Below are positions 43,420 to 53,617 of a stretch of 64,000 nt of DNA, piece after piece. The first letter of the stretch is position 1; each line of letters starts with the position of its first letter. The translations under genes were made by a program, and so were the position numbers. This DNA comes from Mikania micrantha (lineage: Eukaryota > Streptophyta > Magnoliopsida > Asterales > Asteraceae), in contig CM018695.1 of NCBI GenBank assembly GCA_009363875.1, positions 44,883,935 to 44,947,934 on the forward strand. The letters run 5' to 3'. The notes beneath the pieces are model-generated. The model was given only the letters and a program-made list of their open reading frames with translations, did not search any database and was not told the origin of the DNA.

Positions 43420-43800
43420 TCGACATGGCCGAATGGAACCCCACAGCTCACCGAATGAGATTTAGTTTCTTTCGGCCGAATGGACTTGACCGAATTATCT
43501 TTTCCTTCGCCGAATGTCTCACGATCAAACAGCCATCATTATGTCGGCCCCAATACTCTCTTAGCCGGCCTGCCCATTCGATCGGCCCATTGTTGTTTCG
43601 ATCGGCCTAGTGCTGCTCATTCTGTCAGCCCAGCACCTTCTTCGGTCGGCCCAACTCCTTCGGCCAGATGCCATTCAATCGGACTCGAGCCATTCGACCG
43701 GCCCAAGCCCATTCGCACACTTCCCTTCGGTACAGGCCTTATTCGACCGGCCCAAGCCATTCTGCCAAACTACTTCGGTCCAGTTCTTATTCGGCCCCTG
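43420..43800 (+). repeat. CGAATG and TCGGCCCA words in G2 LTR
   Basis: Words such as TTCGGCCGAATGG, ACCGAATGAG and CGCCGAATGTCTC (43425-43520) are the same as those of the C1/C2 copia family. From 43545 they give way to TCGGCC(C/T)A words with GGCCCA cores. The homologous part of G0 and G1 uses CGAACC instead. Confidence 0.65.
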
Positions 43801-45679
43801 GGTGTTCGATCAAAATGATTCGGATTGAGTTACTCACGCACGGGTTTGATCTTTAGTGTGCATGCATGGGTTGATTGGGTTTGGATTCAACATAGAGTTA
43901 TCGAGCTCAAGAATCACGTAATCTTATTACGAGGCAAGGAACTAAGGTTTTCCTAATTAACTATGGGATTTAATCGAGAATGTACAATTGGGTTATCATA
44001 CATGAACCAACTTAAAGAGACCATAAATTAGAGTTTTCAAGAATAACGGGTTCTTAAATGATGTTATCAACTAAACAAGGGTTGATAACACCATCTCGGG
44101 ATCAAAACATAGGACAAATCATAAAGGATCAAGATACTAACATAAGGTGTGGGTGTTGATGTAATGATTAACACCTAATCCTTAGGAAAATTCATAAGGG
44201 ACAATCAAAAGCTAGTAATGGGCCAAGGTTGACCCAATGGGATTAACCCAAGCCCATCATGTGGAGATCACATTTTCTTAAATGAATTATATTTTCAATA
44301 AAAGAGAAATTTACATATAAATCTTGTTAAAATTAATTAAATGATTTTTCTAAATAAACGTTTAACTAAAATGAATTAACTTAAAAAATATCTAATCTAA
44401 AGACTTGTAATAATTAATCATGGGATAAGGGTTACTAATGGGTAATGAGTTAGACTAGTTAGATGGAATCTTAGAAACACATTAGCACATAGGACACTTA
44501 GTTGCACACCAAGACCAAACCCTAAATGCGGCTATTATAAATACTTATCGTATGCGAATCCTCTTAAAACAACTCAGGTACTAAAATACATAAACCACAA
44601 GTAAAGAGCGCGCATTTTGTGATAAATTATTTGCACAGCAACACAGGTGAGTTCATTGCCCCTTTTCTAAACATTTTTGTTTTCAAACACGGGGCTGAGA
44701 AGCATGCGTAAACCTTTTATTAAAAATATGTTTTATGCAACTGCTTTTACTTATTGTATGCTTTATATGTACTTGTTTATACTCCTAGACTCCTGTCTAG
44801 GTATTTGTATGCTGAATTATCTAATGAATTAATTAATTACTCTTACAAGTAATACCAAAATTCTAAAACTCTAAAACAAACCCTTAGTCCATCAAATTCA
44901 AATTCAAGAATCTAAACTCAAAGTGGAATCAAAAGAACTAAAGCTAATGATCAAATCCCATGGAATCTAATCCAGTGTGTGATCCGTAAACTAAGGATCC
45001 TAATCAAGAATCTATAATCATTGTGGAAATCATAGAATTCTAAAGATCAAACTCAAGAGAATCAAGGAAATTGTAACCGTGTGTGAATCATTGAAATAAT
45101 GAAATCATTATGATCTAATGAAATCATTAATGCTTAAGTTAAGGTGGATGTCAGTTGTATGTAAATCAAGACCACGTGTAACACACGGAAAGTCCCATCA
45201 CAATAGAGGACTCTTGTAGTCAAGCTATATGGGCATAACTAAAATGATCAAACGGAATCAAGAAAATCAAGAGAATCAAGAATCAAAGGATATCCTAAAG
45301 TCCCGACATGTACAGTAGGCCAGAGTGTCAAGCTGATATGGGCAAATCATGAAAGTTCTGACGCATATAGGTAGACTTATTTTGGGTCATGCCTGATATG
45401 GGCCACGTGTGAGACGGCACAACTTAGACAACCACCAACAACTAAGTCTAATTGATTGAGTCAAATAAGGCCCAATCATCATGTCTTAGTTGTATTTAAA
45501 TGTTTAATTATTAATTTAAATAAACATTTAATATTTGTTTCTACAAATGCTTTGGGGTAATCATGAATACATGGTGAACTCAAAAGAACAGAAGCGATTC
45601 TATTTACGGAAATCAGAAAGCTAAAATGAAGATGAATGGAGTGAAACGTTTAATTATCATTAACAACAATATGCTAAGC

Positions 45680-46010
45680 AGTCCGGTATGTGGTGGGACG
45701 GTGGCTAAGGCTTGTCCCCTACATATGCCCTATATATAAGCATACTTGATTGGATAGCATAGGTGGTCGTTGATGAGGGTAAGGTTGTCATTTTGGGGAA
45801 TCAAGGTAAACATTTTCAGGGTAATCAAATGCTATGAATCAGAGGTATGGGATGAAATGCTTAATTATCACCAGGAACAATATATCATGTGGTTTGGTAT
45901 GTGGTGGGATGGAGGCTGGGCAGGCAGTAAGTTCGACCCTACATATACCCTATATATAAGCATATTGAACTGGATGGTATAGGTGGTTAATGGTGAGGTT
46001 AAGGTTGTCA
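45680..46010 (+). promoter_or_regulatory. G2 LTR tandemly duplicated promoter
   Basis: CATAT(G/A)CCC-TATATATAAGCATA occurs with TATA boxes at 45731-45740 and 45951-45960, exactly 220 bp apart. TATGTGGTGGGA precedes each and GGATGGTATAGGTGGTT-like text follows each. G1 has a single copy (6452). Confidence 0.75.
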
Positions 46011-46452
46011 TTCAAAAGGTTATTCAAATTCATTTTTATAAAACTACATGAACTCACCAACCATGTGTAGACTTGATCTTTTTGCATGACTTCTCAGCTG
46101 ACGAACAGGTCAACTAAGGAGTTATTACTTTGGACTAGGATGTCAGATAGAGAACCTAGTGTTTTTGGACCTGCATACTTTTGAAACATCATTTTACATA
46201 TTATTTTGTATATCATGTGCAGATACAAGATAAAAGATTTATGATGCTGGTAGTAGATTTACATTGTTAAATTATGAACTAAACTGATGTAATTTAACTT
46301 TGTAATTCTATTTTCATTTCGCAGTTTCTCATTTATATATCATGTGCAATGTAAAAAATCTGATCATTCCGATTATCATTCCCGATATCGCGCCCGGGGA
46401 ACCTTCTGCCCGACGGGAAAGTCGATCCAACCCGCCGGCTCAGGGTGTGACA

Positions 46453-47120
46453 GATACAAGGCCGGAGGTCAAATTCTGAGTTGGGCATACTTTCACTACT
46501 TGCAATCCTATGCAGTCAAAAGGGAACAAGGGATCCAGTACTTCAAACATCCCCATGACTTCAAGACGTTGACCGGATTCGAGGTAAATCAACTTGCACG
46601 TCTGAAGATGCTATACAGTGAAGACTCAGGGATGTCATCTTAGTTCTCAAGACAGATTCAGTATGAATACCGGAAGAGATGGATCAATTTCAAGCCTCAG
46701 CAACCAGAGAGATACTATCAACCAGAGATTAATGCAGATACCCGCAGACATAAAGTTATCCTGAAGTGGTTGCCTCCGAAAGTCATGAATAAGATTCCAT
46801 TACAGAAGATGCCTGAGGACTTTTTGGACAGTTTCTGATGGTGGTATTATGATGGGAGAACTGCTGAGGCAGTGATCGTTTTGTGCAAAGACAACAAATG
46901 GGATACTGTACGTATATTCGATCCCATGTGGCTGACCAATCTGTCACATAAAGATGTGAAGGCCCTGTGCAGATGTCAGATTTTCTTTGAAGTTGCAGAC
47001 ATGGAGCAGGCTCTACAATTCATGAGAGTTATCCAGATATGCAAAATGTTTGGAATTCATGCTGGCACTGACCGGAAGGCTATCTCAGACAAGTATTTCA
47101 AGAAAAATGCTGATAAGTGA
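46453..47120 (+). pseudogene. C4 extra ORF, C-terminal domain
   Basis: It begins at YKAGGQILSWAYFH, the point matching C1 14240 and C2 36110, directly after the G2 LTR; the upstream Met at 46344 is in the G2 LTR and not real. It contains KREQGIQYFKHPHDFKTL, EVNQLARLKMLYSEDSGM, PERYYQPEINADTRRHK, ILKWLPPKV, WWYYDGRTAEAVIVLCK, MWLTNLSHKDVKAL and KAISDKYFKK. In-frame stops lie at 46640 (TAG for Trp) and 46837 (TGA for Arg). There is no frameshift over 220 codons. As a third, more diverged copy it shows which residues of this domain are constant. Confidence 0.87.
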
Positions 47121-47132
47121 AGAACTAGGTCC

Positions 47133-47141
47133 AAGGGGGAG
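47133..47141 (+). promoter_or_regulatory. C4 3' polypurine tract
   Basis: AAGGGGGAG in GGTCCAAGGGGGAGTATG, just before the LTR, as in C1 and C2. Confidence 0.85.
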
Positions 47142-47143
47142 TA

Positions 47144-47721
47144 TGTTAGTGCATAGAATGTCCCTAGTTCAGTATTTTGTATGATTTGATGTATAAAGTT
47201 GATATCATTAATGAAATCAGTTATTCTATATTATTCGTATATGTTTAATTGTGTTTATTATGTTTATATATGTTTGACTTTGACTATGTTTCAGACCCAT
47301 TCGGAAGAATGAGTTCATTCGGAAGAATGAACGCCTAGCGAATGACTGAGGCGAATGAATGAGTCACCCACATGACTCATTCGCCGAATGAGTAGTTCGC
47401 ACTACTGATTCGGCCGAATGAATACAGCTTATATATATAGCTGAAAACAGAATGTTTCATATCTCTCCAAGCCCCCTTTCTCCCCTAAGCACTCATCTGT
47501 CATACCCCTAGGGTTTTGAATCGCTCCTTGCTGTCCAACTTCGATTCTCACCCTGTGGTGTTCGATTTTAATCAAAACGTTCACTCCTCATCGTCGGATT
47601 GCCACGGGGACTGGTGGTTTCGATTAGAAAACCCTGGAATAGGATTCTGCACTATTCTAGTGGCTGTCGAGCAGATCTCCAAAGGAACCGAGTTGTTTCC
47701 AAGGGTTCCTTAGGTCCTACA
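47144..47721 (+). repeat. C4 3' LTR (578 bp)
   Basis: It starts TGTTAGTGCA and ends TAGGTCCTACA. The palindrome ATTCGGCCGAAT (47408-47419) lies 9 nt from TATATATA (47430-47437), counted from the G at 47420. Other words are CATTCGCCGAATG and the variant CATTCGGAAGAATG. It shares GAAAACCCTGGAATAGGAT with C1 and C2. Confidence 0.85.
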
Positions 47722-48116
47722 ATGCCTCGTGCAAGGACTTCCAGAAATGCGAAGTGAATTGAGTGTCGCGGTCAGAGATTATCGAAATTGGTACTCCATG
47801 TCGAGTAATCACTTCCTTTAGATAAATCTGAGTCAATTTATCCAGTTTTTCGGTCTCCTTGATGGGTAGAAAGTGTGCAGACTTCGTCATTCGGTCTATG
47901 ATTACCCAGATGGTATCGCAACCACTTGCCGTCTTTGGCAGCTTAGTTATGAAGTCCATGGAAATCTGCTCCCATTTCCACATTGGTATCTCAGGTTGCT
48001 AAAGTAGACCTGATGGCTTCTGGTACTCAACCTTGACCTTTGAGCACGTTAAACACTTACTCATGCAAGTTGCGGTCTCTGCTTTCATGTTCGGCCACCA
48101 GTAGGTCGTCTTCAGG
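47722..48116 (-). pseudogene. G3 integrase: zinc finger and core
   Basis: On the minus strand, text for TYWWPNMKAETATCMSKCLTC and SKVKVEYQKPSGL (about 48105-48005) ends in a TAG where the related elements have Leu-Glu. The core frame (47983-47717) then has WKWEQISMDFITKLPK with the first Asp, TIWVIIDRMTKSAHFLPI and ISDRDTQFTSHFWKSLHEAL with the second Asp. The catalytic Glu region is beyond the C4 insertion. ADALRRKET just upstream belongs to RNase H. Confidence 0.85.
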
Positions 48117-48731
48117 TCATGGTACATTTTGTGGTAGCACAGAATGGATCGAGATTTGTAGTGCACGTACGCGTTTTATTGTTTCTTTCCGTCTTAACGC
48201 ATCGGCCACTACATTCGCCTTGCCAAGATGATACTTGATGGCGCAATCGTAATCACCAATGAGTTCAATCCATCTTCGTTGTCTCATGTTTAGCTCCTTT
48301 TGATCGAAGATGTGTTGTAGGCTCTTATGATCGGTAAAGATGGTACATTTTGTGCCGTATAGGTAGTGTCGCCATATCTTCGAAGCAAACAGTACTGCTC
48401 CCAACTCTAGGTCATGAGTCGTATAGTTCTTCTCATGCACCTTTAATTGTCCTGATGCGTAAGCTATGACCTTCTCGCGTTGCATCAGCACACAACCGAG
48501 TCCTTGTTTTGAAACGTCACGGTATACCATGAATTCGTCGCATCCTTCTGGTAGGCATAGGATTGGTGTGGTGCATAGTTTCTGCTTCAATAGCTTGAAG
48601 GCAGACTCCTGTTTTTCTCCCCAATCGAACTTCTTGACCTTATGTGTCAGGGAAGTCAGTGACCGAGCAATTTTCGAAAATCCCTCGATAAATCTTCGGT
48701 AGTACCCTGCCAATCTTAGGAATTGTCGCAC
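48117..48731 (-). pseudogene. G3 RNase H
   Basis: The frame from 48731 gives RQFLRLAGYYRRFIEGFSKI (end of RT) and then RNase H: FMVYRDVSKQGLGCVL, QLKVHEKNYTTHDLELGAVLFA, TDHKSLQHIFDQKELNMRQRRW and YHLGKANVVADALRRKE. The first catalytic Asp motif reads YRDVS where G1 has YCDAS. The frame is open for 204 codons, the longest in this element. Confidence 0.85.
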
Positions 48732-49660
48732 CTCGGTTGGAGTCTTCGGTGCTTCCCAGTTCTTGATGGCTTCGATTTTGGCTGGGTCTACGTGTATTCC
48801 CTTCTCTTTAACTACGTGTCCAAGGAACTGGACTTCGCGAATCCAAAAGTCACATTTGAAAAGTTTCGCGTATAGTTGCTCATGCTTCAGTACTTACAAG
48901 ACAAGCCTTAGGTTCTCGGCATGTTCAACCTGATTCTTGGAGTAGATCAGGATATCGCCAATGAACACTATTACGAATTTATCAAGATAGGGATTGCACA
49001 CGCGATTCATGAGATCGATGAATACCGCTCGTGCATTGGTCAGTTCGAAGGGCATGACCAAAAATTCATAGTGTCCATATCAGGTCCTGAAGGCAGTCTT
49101 AGGAATATCATCTTCATGTATCCTCAGTTGATGGTAGCCCGGTCTCAAATTGATCTTTGAATAGTAGCTTGACCCTTGCAACTGGTCAAACAAATCGTCT
49201 ATTCGTGGTAACGGTTATCAATTCTTGATCGTCACCTTGTTCAGCTCCCAGTAGTCGATGCACATACGGAATGATCCGTCTTTCTTTTTCACGAATAAGA
49301 CCGGAGCTCCCCACGGTGAGAAGCTCGGTCGGATAAATCCTATTTCTAACAGCTCCTGTAACTGGTTAGACAGCTCGTGCATTTCTGTCGGTGCTAGTCG
49401 GTATGGGGATTTAGCAATCGGTGCAGCTCCTGGTGCAAGGTCTATCTGGAACTCGATCTGTCCTTTCGGTGGTAGTCCAGGTAAATCCTCGGGAAAGACT
49501 TCAGGAAATTAACGAACTACGACGATGTCCTCAATCTTCCTCTCCTTCTTTGGTTGCTCTGTGATAAGGGCTACTATGGCGGTGTATCCCTTTTGCAAAT
49601 ACTTATTCGCTTTCATGTAGGACATGATGTTTGTCGGTATCCCTCGCCGATCTCCCTGAA
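48732..49660 (-). pseudogene. G3 reverse transcriptase with damaged active site
   Basis: Minus-strand text is readable in several frames: SPWGAPVLFVKKKDGSFRM (49315-49260), CIDYWELNKVTIKN, a break near 49215, and VFIGDILIYSKNQ at about 48985-48945. The catalytic box is FIGD, where G1 and G2 have FIDD: the first catalytic Asp codon GAC has become GGC. Further on, AKIEAIKNWEAPKTPTEVR leads to RNase H. The substitution alone should abolish polymerase activity. Confidence 0.85.
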
Positions 49661-49667
49661 TCGAGAT

Positions 49668-50042
49668 CTATCCTCCACTCGGCAACGTAAATCGTACAAT
49701 CTTCTCGTTGCACACGATCTCAGCTTGGTTTGTGGATAGCCAGTCCATTCCAACGACCACATCGAAGCACCTGAGAGTTACCGGCATCAGGTTGATTTCG
49801 AGCTCGTGATCCGCCAAAACCATGAGACATCCTTGAAAGACGTGCTGTGTCTCAATTAGTTTGCCGTCGGCTAGCTCTTCTGTATACTTACAGTCTAGTG
49901 GTGTTGGGACAATATCAAGCAATTTGCTAAATTCACTAGATATAAAGCTCCTATCGGCACTGGTATCAAATAATATGCTTGTATAGACATTATTTAAAAG
50001 AAACTTACCGGTAACGATGTTTGGATTGTCCTTGGCTTCTCC
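49668..50042 (-). pseudogene. G3 protease with altered active site
   Basis: The minus-strand frame is open from about 50040 to 49668. It reads DNPNIVTGKFLLNN, then ILFDTSADRSFISS near 49970-49935 and VVGMDWLSTNQAEIV near 49760. The active-site triad is DTS where the family has DTG (G2: FDTGADQSF), a one-base G-to-A change. A TAG at 50043-50045 separates it from gag. Confidence 0.8.
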
Positions 50043-52302
50043 CTAGCCAATGACAAATGCTCGACCCTTTGCCGCACCTCCTCCGGCTTTCTTCAACTGT
50101 GGGCAATCCCTCCTCATGTGCCCCGGTTTCCCGCATTCATAACACCCCTTGAGAGTGTTCTGGTTGTTGTTGTTGTGGTTAGGATTGATGTTGTTGTTTG
50201 GCAGTTTGGTCTTACAATCCATGGCCATGTGGCCATGTCGTCCGCACTTTAGGCAATGGTAACTCTCCCATTGCCCAAAGTGGTGATATAAATACCGATT
50301 GCACAGAGGGTATTTCCCCTCATACACACCCTTCCCTTTGACATCGGGTTGGGTTGTAGTAAGGCTCTAGCAGGTGTTGATCTTTGTTGTTGCTGGTGTA
50401 AAGGATGAGACTGGTGGTGACTGGCTCCCACTTGCGCTTGTGGCTTTCTTGGGGTTTCAGATGTTCACCCCGTTTAAGTAGCTTCCCTTGGGCAACGACT
50501 TGATCGGTCAATTTTTTGGCCAGTCTGATGGTAGGATGGATCTGTGCTGGGTCAGAGTCTGTGACCATGCTCTGAATTTGTTCGGGCAGCCCACTGATGA
50601 ACTGCTCGATATTTTTGTATTCGGGGGACACCATCCCCGGACATAGTTTGCACAGCTCGTGGAACCGGGTGCAGTACTGCTCAATTTCTGAGCGCATCAT
50701 TTTGTGAACCCAGAATTCTTCCTCCAGTTTCTTGATATCGTTCCTTGGTCAGTACTCCTCTTGCAACATCCTGGTAAAGTCCTCCCAAGTCATGAAGTTG
50801 GCAACTTCCAGATCAAGTGTCTGGACATGAGTGTTCCACCATGTGAGGGCCGGGCCCTCAAGTGTACCGGACGCAAACTTGACCCAGTTTTCCTCAGCAC
50901 ATTCACACATCGAGAAGACTGATTCCGCCTTCTCTATCCAACGGAGCATCACAACAGGTCCTTCAGTTCCTTTGAATGTGTGTGGATGACAGCTAAGAAA
51001 GATTTTGAATGAGCACCCCTTGTTGGTATTTCCTTGGGGTCCTATTTGTCAGTAATCAACGTCGTGTGTTAGTGATCGCGTTAGCTATACTATGTTAGTC
51101 TGGTTAAGAAAATGTTAGTACCGTTGTTCGTGACGCTGGTTTCGCTATGCAGCCGGCTTTGCCTCGTATTCGGCAATCGCCTTGTTGACCCGCCAGTCAA
51201 CCATCATCTTGATGGTCGCCGCGCCGATCTGTCGTTTATGAGCTCGCGAGTGGGTTCCTCGTCCCGTCATTTGTTAGTTCTATATGAAATAGATATCGTG
51301 TTAGCCATCAATGGTGTTAGATGATAAGTTAGAATGCGTCATATAAAAAATACACAAATGATAAAACCAAAATACTGTTTCATTAATAACATCTTTTGAG
51401 CACAATGATTTTCAGAACATACTACTATCATCATGATTCATATGAGCACAACCCACTCATCTAGCCGTACAACAAAATAAAATAAACTGAAATAAAATAA
51501 TAAACTACTCGGAGGCAATAGTGGAATGAGAGTCTTCGCTGGCAGCAGGTCCGTCATCCTACTCCTCGAAAGGCTCCATATCCGGTCCTCTTCTGGATCC
51601 TCCACAGGATCCTCATCCAGATCCTCCGCCTCGAACTGCGGCTCATCCTCCAGCTCCGGCTCGACGATGAATCATCGCGTCACTCGCCTGGATTTGTGTT
51701 GTGTTCTCCTCCGATACTACCTCCACCATCACTAATCAACCGTCGTGCTCGTGGACAACTGCAGCGACAGCCTCCTCGCGCTCCTCCAAATGTCCCGTAC
51801 GAACACGTATCTTCGCAACCTCAGTCGCCATCTCCTATCGCCGTATCGACTCCTTGGTCATACCGGCCAAGACATCGTGTACTCGATCGGTGTAAGCAAG
51901 CTCATCCTGCAAGTAGTCCACCCTCCCCCGATGGTGTCGGTTCTCCTCACGGAGAACTCTGACCTCCTCGATCAGCTCATACACATGTCGGGCCTCGTGG
52001 GCCGATCTGGAGACATAGGCTGTGAAAGCCCGCTCCAAAGGTATACCTAGTGCCGGTAATGAGGGACCACTATATGAATCACCAAGCAGTGGCAGGAGTG
52101 ACACCCGCTCCTCCTCTGCCCACCGTGCTATAGTCACAGGGTACCAGTCGCATGCTCTGGTGCTGCTCGTTGGTCGAGCTCGTCTAGACTCCTCGGAGTC
52201 TACCCTGGATACGATATCATGTATCCTCTGTATGTCCTCCTCCGTCAGCTCGTACTCTGCGGGACGTTTTCCTGAGTTTCTTCCGTCCTTGTTGTTGTCC
52301 AT
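50043..52302 (-). pseudogene. G3 gag with two zinc knuckles
   Basis: The likely start is ATG at 52302 (MDNNKDGRNSGKRPAEYELTEED), with an N-terminal coiled-coil-like region to 51835 (RHVYELIEEVRVLREENRHH). A frame break follows; the middle is degenerate to 50950. The retrotransposon Gag core has MLRWIEKAESVFSMC, KFASGTLEGPALTWWNTHV and MTWEDFTRMLQEEY (50952-50749), then QYCTRFHELCKLCPGMV and FISGLPEQIQSMV (50700-50500). The knuckles CLKCGRHGHMAMDC and CYECGKPGHMRRDC (about 50250-50095) are both complete CX2CX4HX4C. At least four frameshifts are present. Confidence 0.85.
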
Positions 52303-52441
52303 CCTGTAATCTTGGTTTAATATGTAACAGATAACAATAATAATAACATATTATTGTGCAATGTCTAACTGTGGTGCCTAGTGTTCAGCAATGGCTGTAG
52401 TCTAAGTTTACTACATGCAAACCTAGTTCCCTATAACCAAA

Positions 52442-52453
52442 GCTCTGATACGA
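52442..52453 (-). promoter_or_regulatory. G3 primer binding site (initiator-Met tRNA type)
   Basis: On the minus strand TCGTATCAGAGC follows the LTR end after three bases. TATCAGAGC is complementary to the 3' end of plant initiator methionine tRNA, the usual primer of this group. Confidence 0.8.
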
Positions 52454-52795
52454 GTCTGTCACACCCCCAAATTTCCACGTGTGGTGTCAGTCCATATGGG
52501 TGTGACGTGGCCAGGAATCACAGCTCATGATCATATAGAACAACTCTATATGCTTTTGAAAAGAATGTTTGTAACAACAAAATTAACCAAACTGTTAAAA
52601 TAGTTTGCAGCGGAATACAAATGTTATTGCAGCGGAATGTAGAATGTTTGAAATGCAGCGAAAAGTAAAAAGTCAGACACTACATTGATTTATACATAAC
52701 ATAAATAAAAATGTTTGTTCAAATGACATGAAATGATTGCAAGCAATCCTATGCTCAGTCCTGAAGTGCATTCCTGTTCCATGGAAGCTAGTTAC

Positions 52796-53282
52796 CTGAG
52801 AATACATGTTTAAGAAAAAGTGTCAACACATAGGTTGGTGAGTTCACAGGTTTTGATATACATAAATAATAAGTAAACTATTTGTCACGTGTTATGTTGT
52901 TTATCAAATGTTAGTCCTGAGCCCTAGGCTCCAAGTGTCAGTTGTGTCTCTACCGAACTAGACTTGTTAGTCGTTGCCTCCGCCATGTCTCGTAATAAAA
53001 ATGGCACGATGGGTCGAGATAACACGTGTCCCGACCTCCAATCAGTAATGTGCCATGTGGGGTTCGTCACACCTAATAGATCTATCCAAACTCACCTCGT
53101 TGTTTGTACATTAACGGTAAGACTGTGCTAGGGCTTTGTTACGATACAACACTTAATGTTTTTCTAATAAACCAGCATACATAATATGTTTGTACAATTT
53201 GTAAATGTTTGACTCGATTTAACAAGTATTCTCCCCTATTTTAAAAGTTTGCAAAAGAGTTAAAAAGGAGCCGTAAACTCAC
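52796..53282 (-). promoter_or_regulatory. Putative leader intron in G3 LTR
   Basis: Read on the minus strand, AAG/GTGAGTTT opens and TTCTCAG closes a 487-nt interval. GAACTCACC, complementary to the donor in 8 of 9 bases, ends 36 nt before CTCAG. The TATA box is upstream of the donor, so transcripts would contain the whole interval. Splicing is inferred. Confidence 0.4.
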
Positions 53283-53609
53283 CTTAGTGAAAATCGGATA
53301 AAGATAGCGTAAGCTCCAGTTTTTCTGTTGGTGACTCGTTCACCGGTTACCTATATCGTATAGCTTACGTGAGTTCGTGTATGTGACCTTGTTTCGTATT
53401 CGTGCTCGTGTTTGTGCTCAACAACCCTCAGTTGTTATGTTTGTCCATGTCGGTCCACATTGACCGTGTTTGACCGTGTTTGACGGTGTTTGACCGTGTC
53501 AAGTCAACGACCCATTGGTGAACCGTGTGTTGGTTATGATTCGTGTACCATTCGTGATTCGTGCTCATTGTGTGCAAAACTCGTAAATTTGCGTTTATGG
53601 ACAACTTAC

Positions 53610-53617
53610 TATTTATA
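53610..53617 (-). promoter_or_regulatory. G3 LTR TATA box
   Basis: TATAAATA on the minus strand, in CTTACTATAAATAGTAAG, which is itself nearly palindromic. It lies about 330 nt before the donor-like site. Confidence 0.5.

Larger units (their letters stand above)
37447..46452 (+). mobile_element. G2: Ty3/gypsy chromodomain element, plus strand
   Basis: Order: partial 5' LTR (37447 to about 38380), C-terminal gag, protease, RT, RNase H, integrase, chromodomain, polypurine tract and a complete 3' LTR ending GGGTGTGACA at 46452. The 5' LTR lacks its beginning (C2 insertion) and its end: the rest of the LTR and the N-terminal part of gag are deleted. Pol is a close relative of G1. The base after 46452 resumes the extra ORF of copia C4. 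Confidence 0.88.
42338..46452 (+). repeat. G2 3' LTR (4,115 bp)
   Basis: It starts TGTAACATCA and ends GGGTGTGACA. No gene is present; frames at 43383-43856 come from word arrays. It holds a CTCTCTCTC leader block (43085-43115), a telo-box-like GTTTTAGGGTTTTC (43256), CGAATG and TCGGCCCA word arrays (43420-43800), the donor-like CAGGTGAGTTC (44644), a duplicated promoter (45731 and 45951), GAACTCACC (46050) and CTCAG (46093-46097). Confidence 0.88.
46453..47721 (+). mobile_element. C4: 3' end of a copia element of the C1/C2 family
   Basis: C4 starts in the extra ORF, where G2 interrupts it, and has its own polypurine tract and LTR. After its LTR end (GGTCCTACA, 47721) the sequence is minus-strand gypsy integrase, so C4 is inserted in G3. 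Its LTR is diverged from those of C1 and C2. Confidence 0.85.

Noticed and set aside
43383..43856. Overlapping plus-strand reading frames rich in Arg, Pro and Ser
   Set aside because: They arise from CGAATG and TCGGCCCA words inside the G2 LTR, which lack stop codons by composition. No domain is present.
51835..52302. Possible host gene on the minus strand (156 codons, MDNNKDGRNSG)
   Set aside because: It follows directly after an LTR and initiator-Met primer binding site and leads into gag, so it is the Gag N-terminus of G3.
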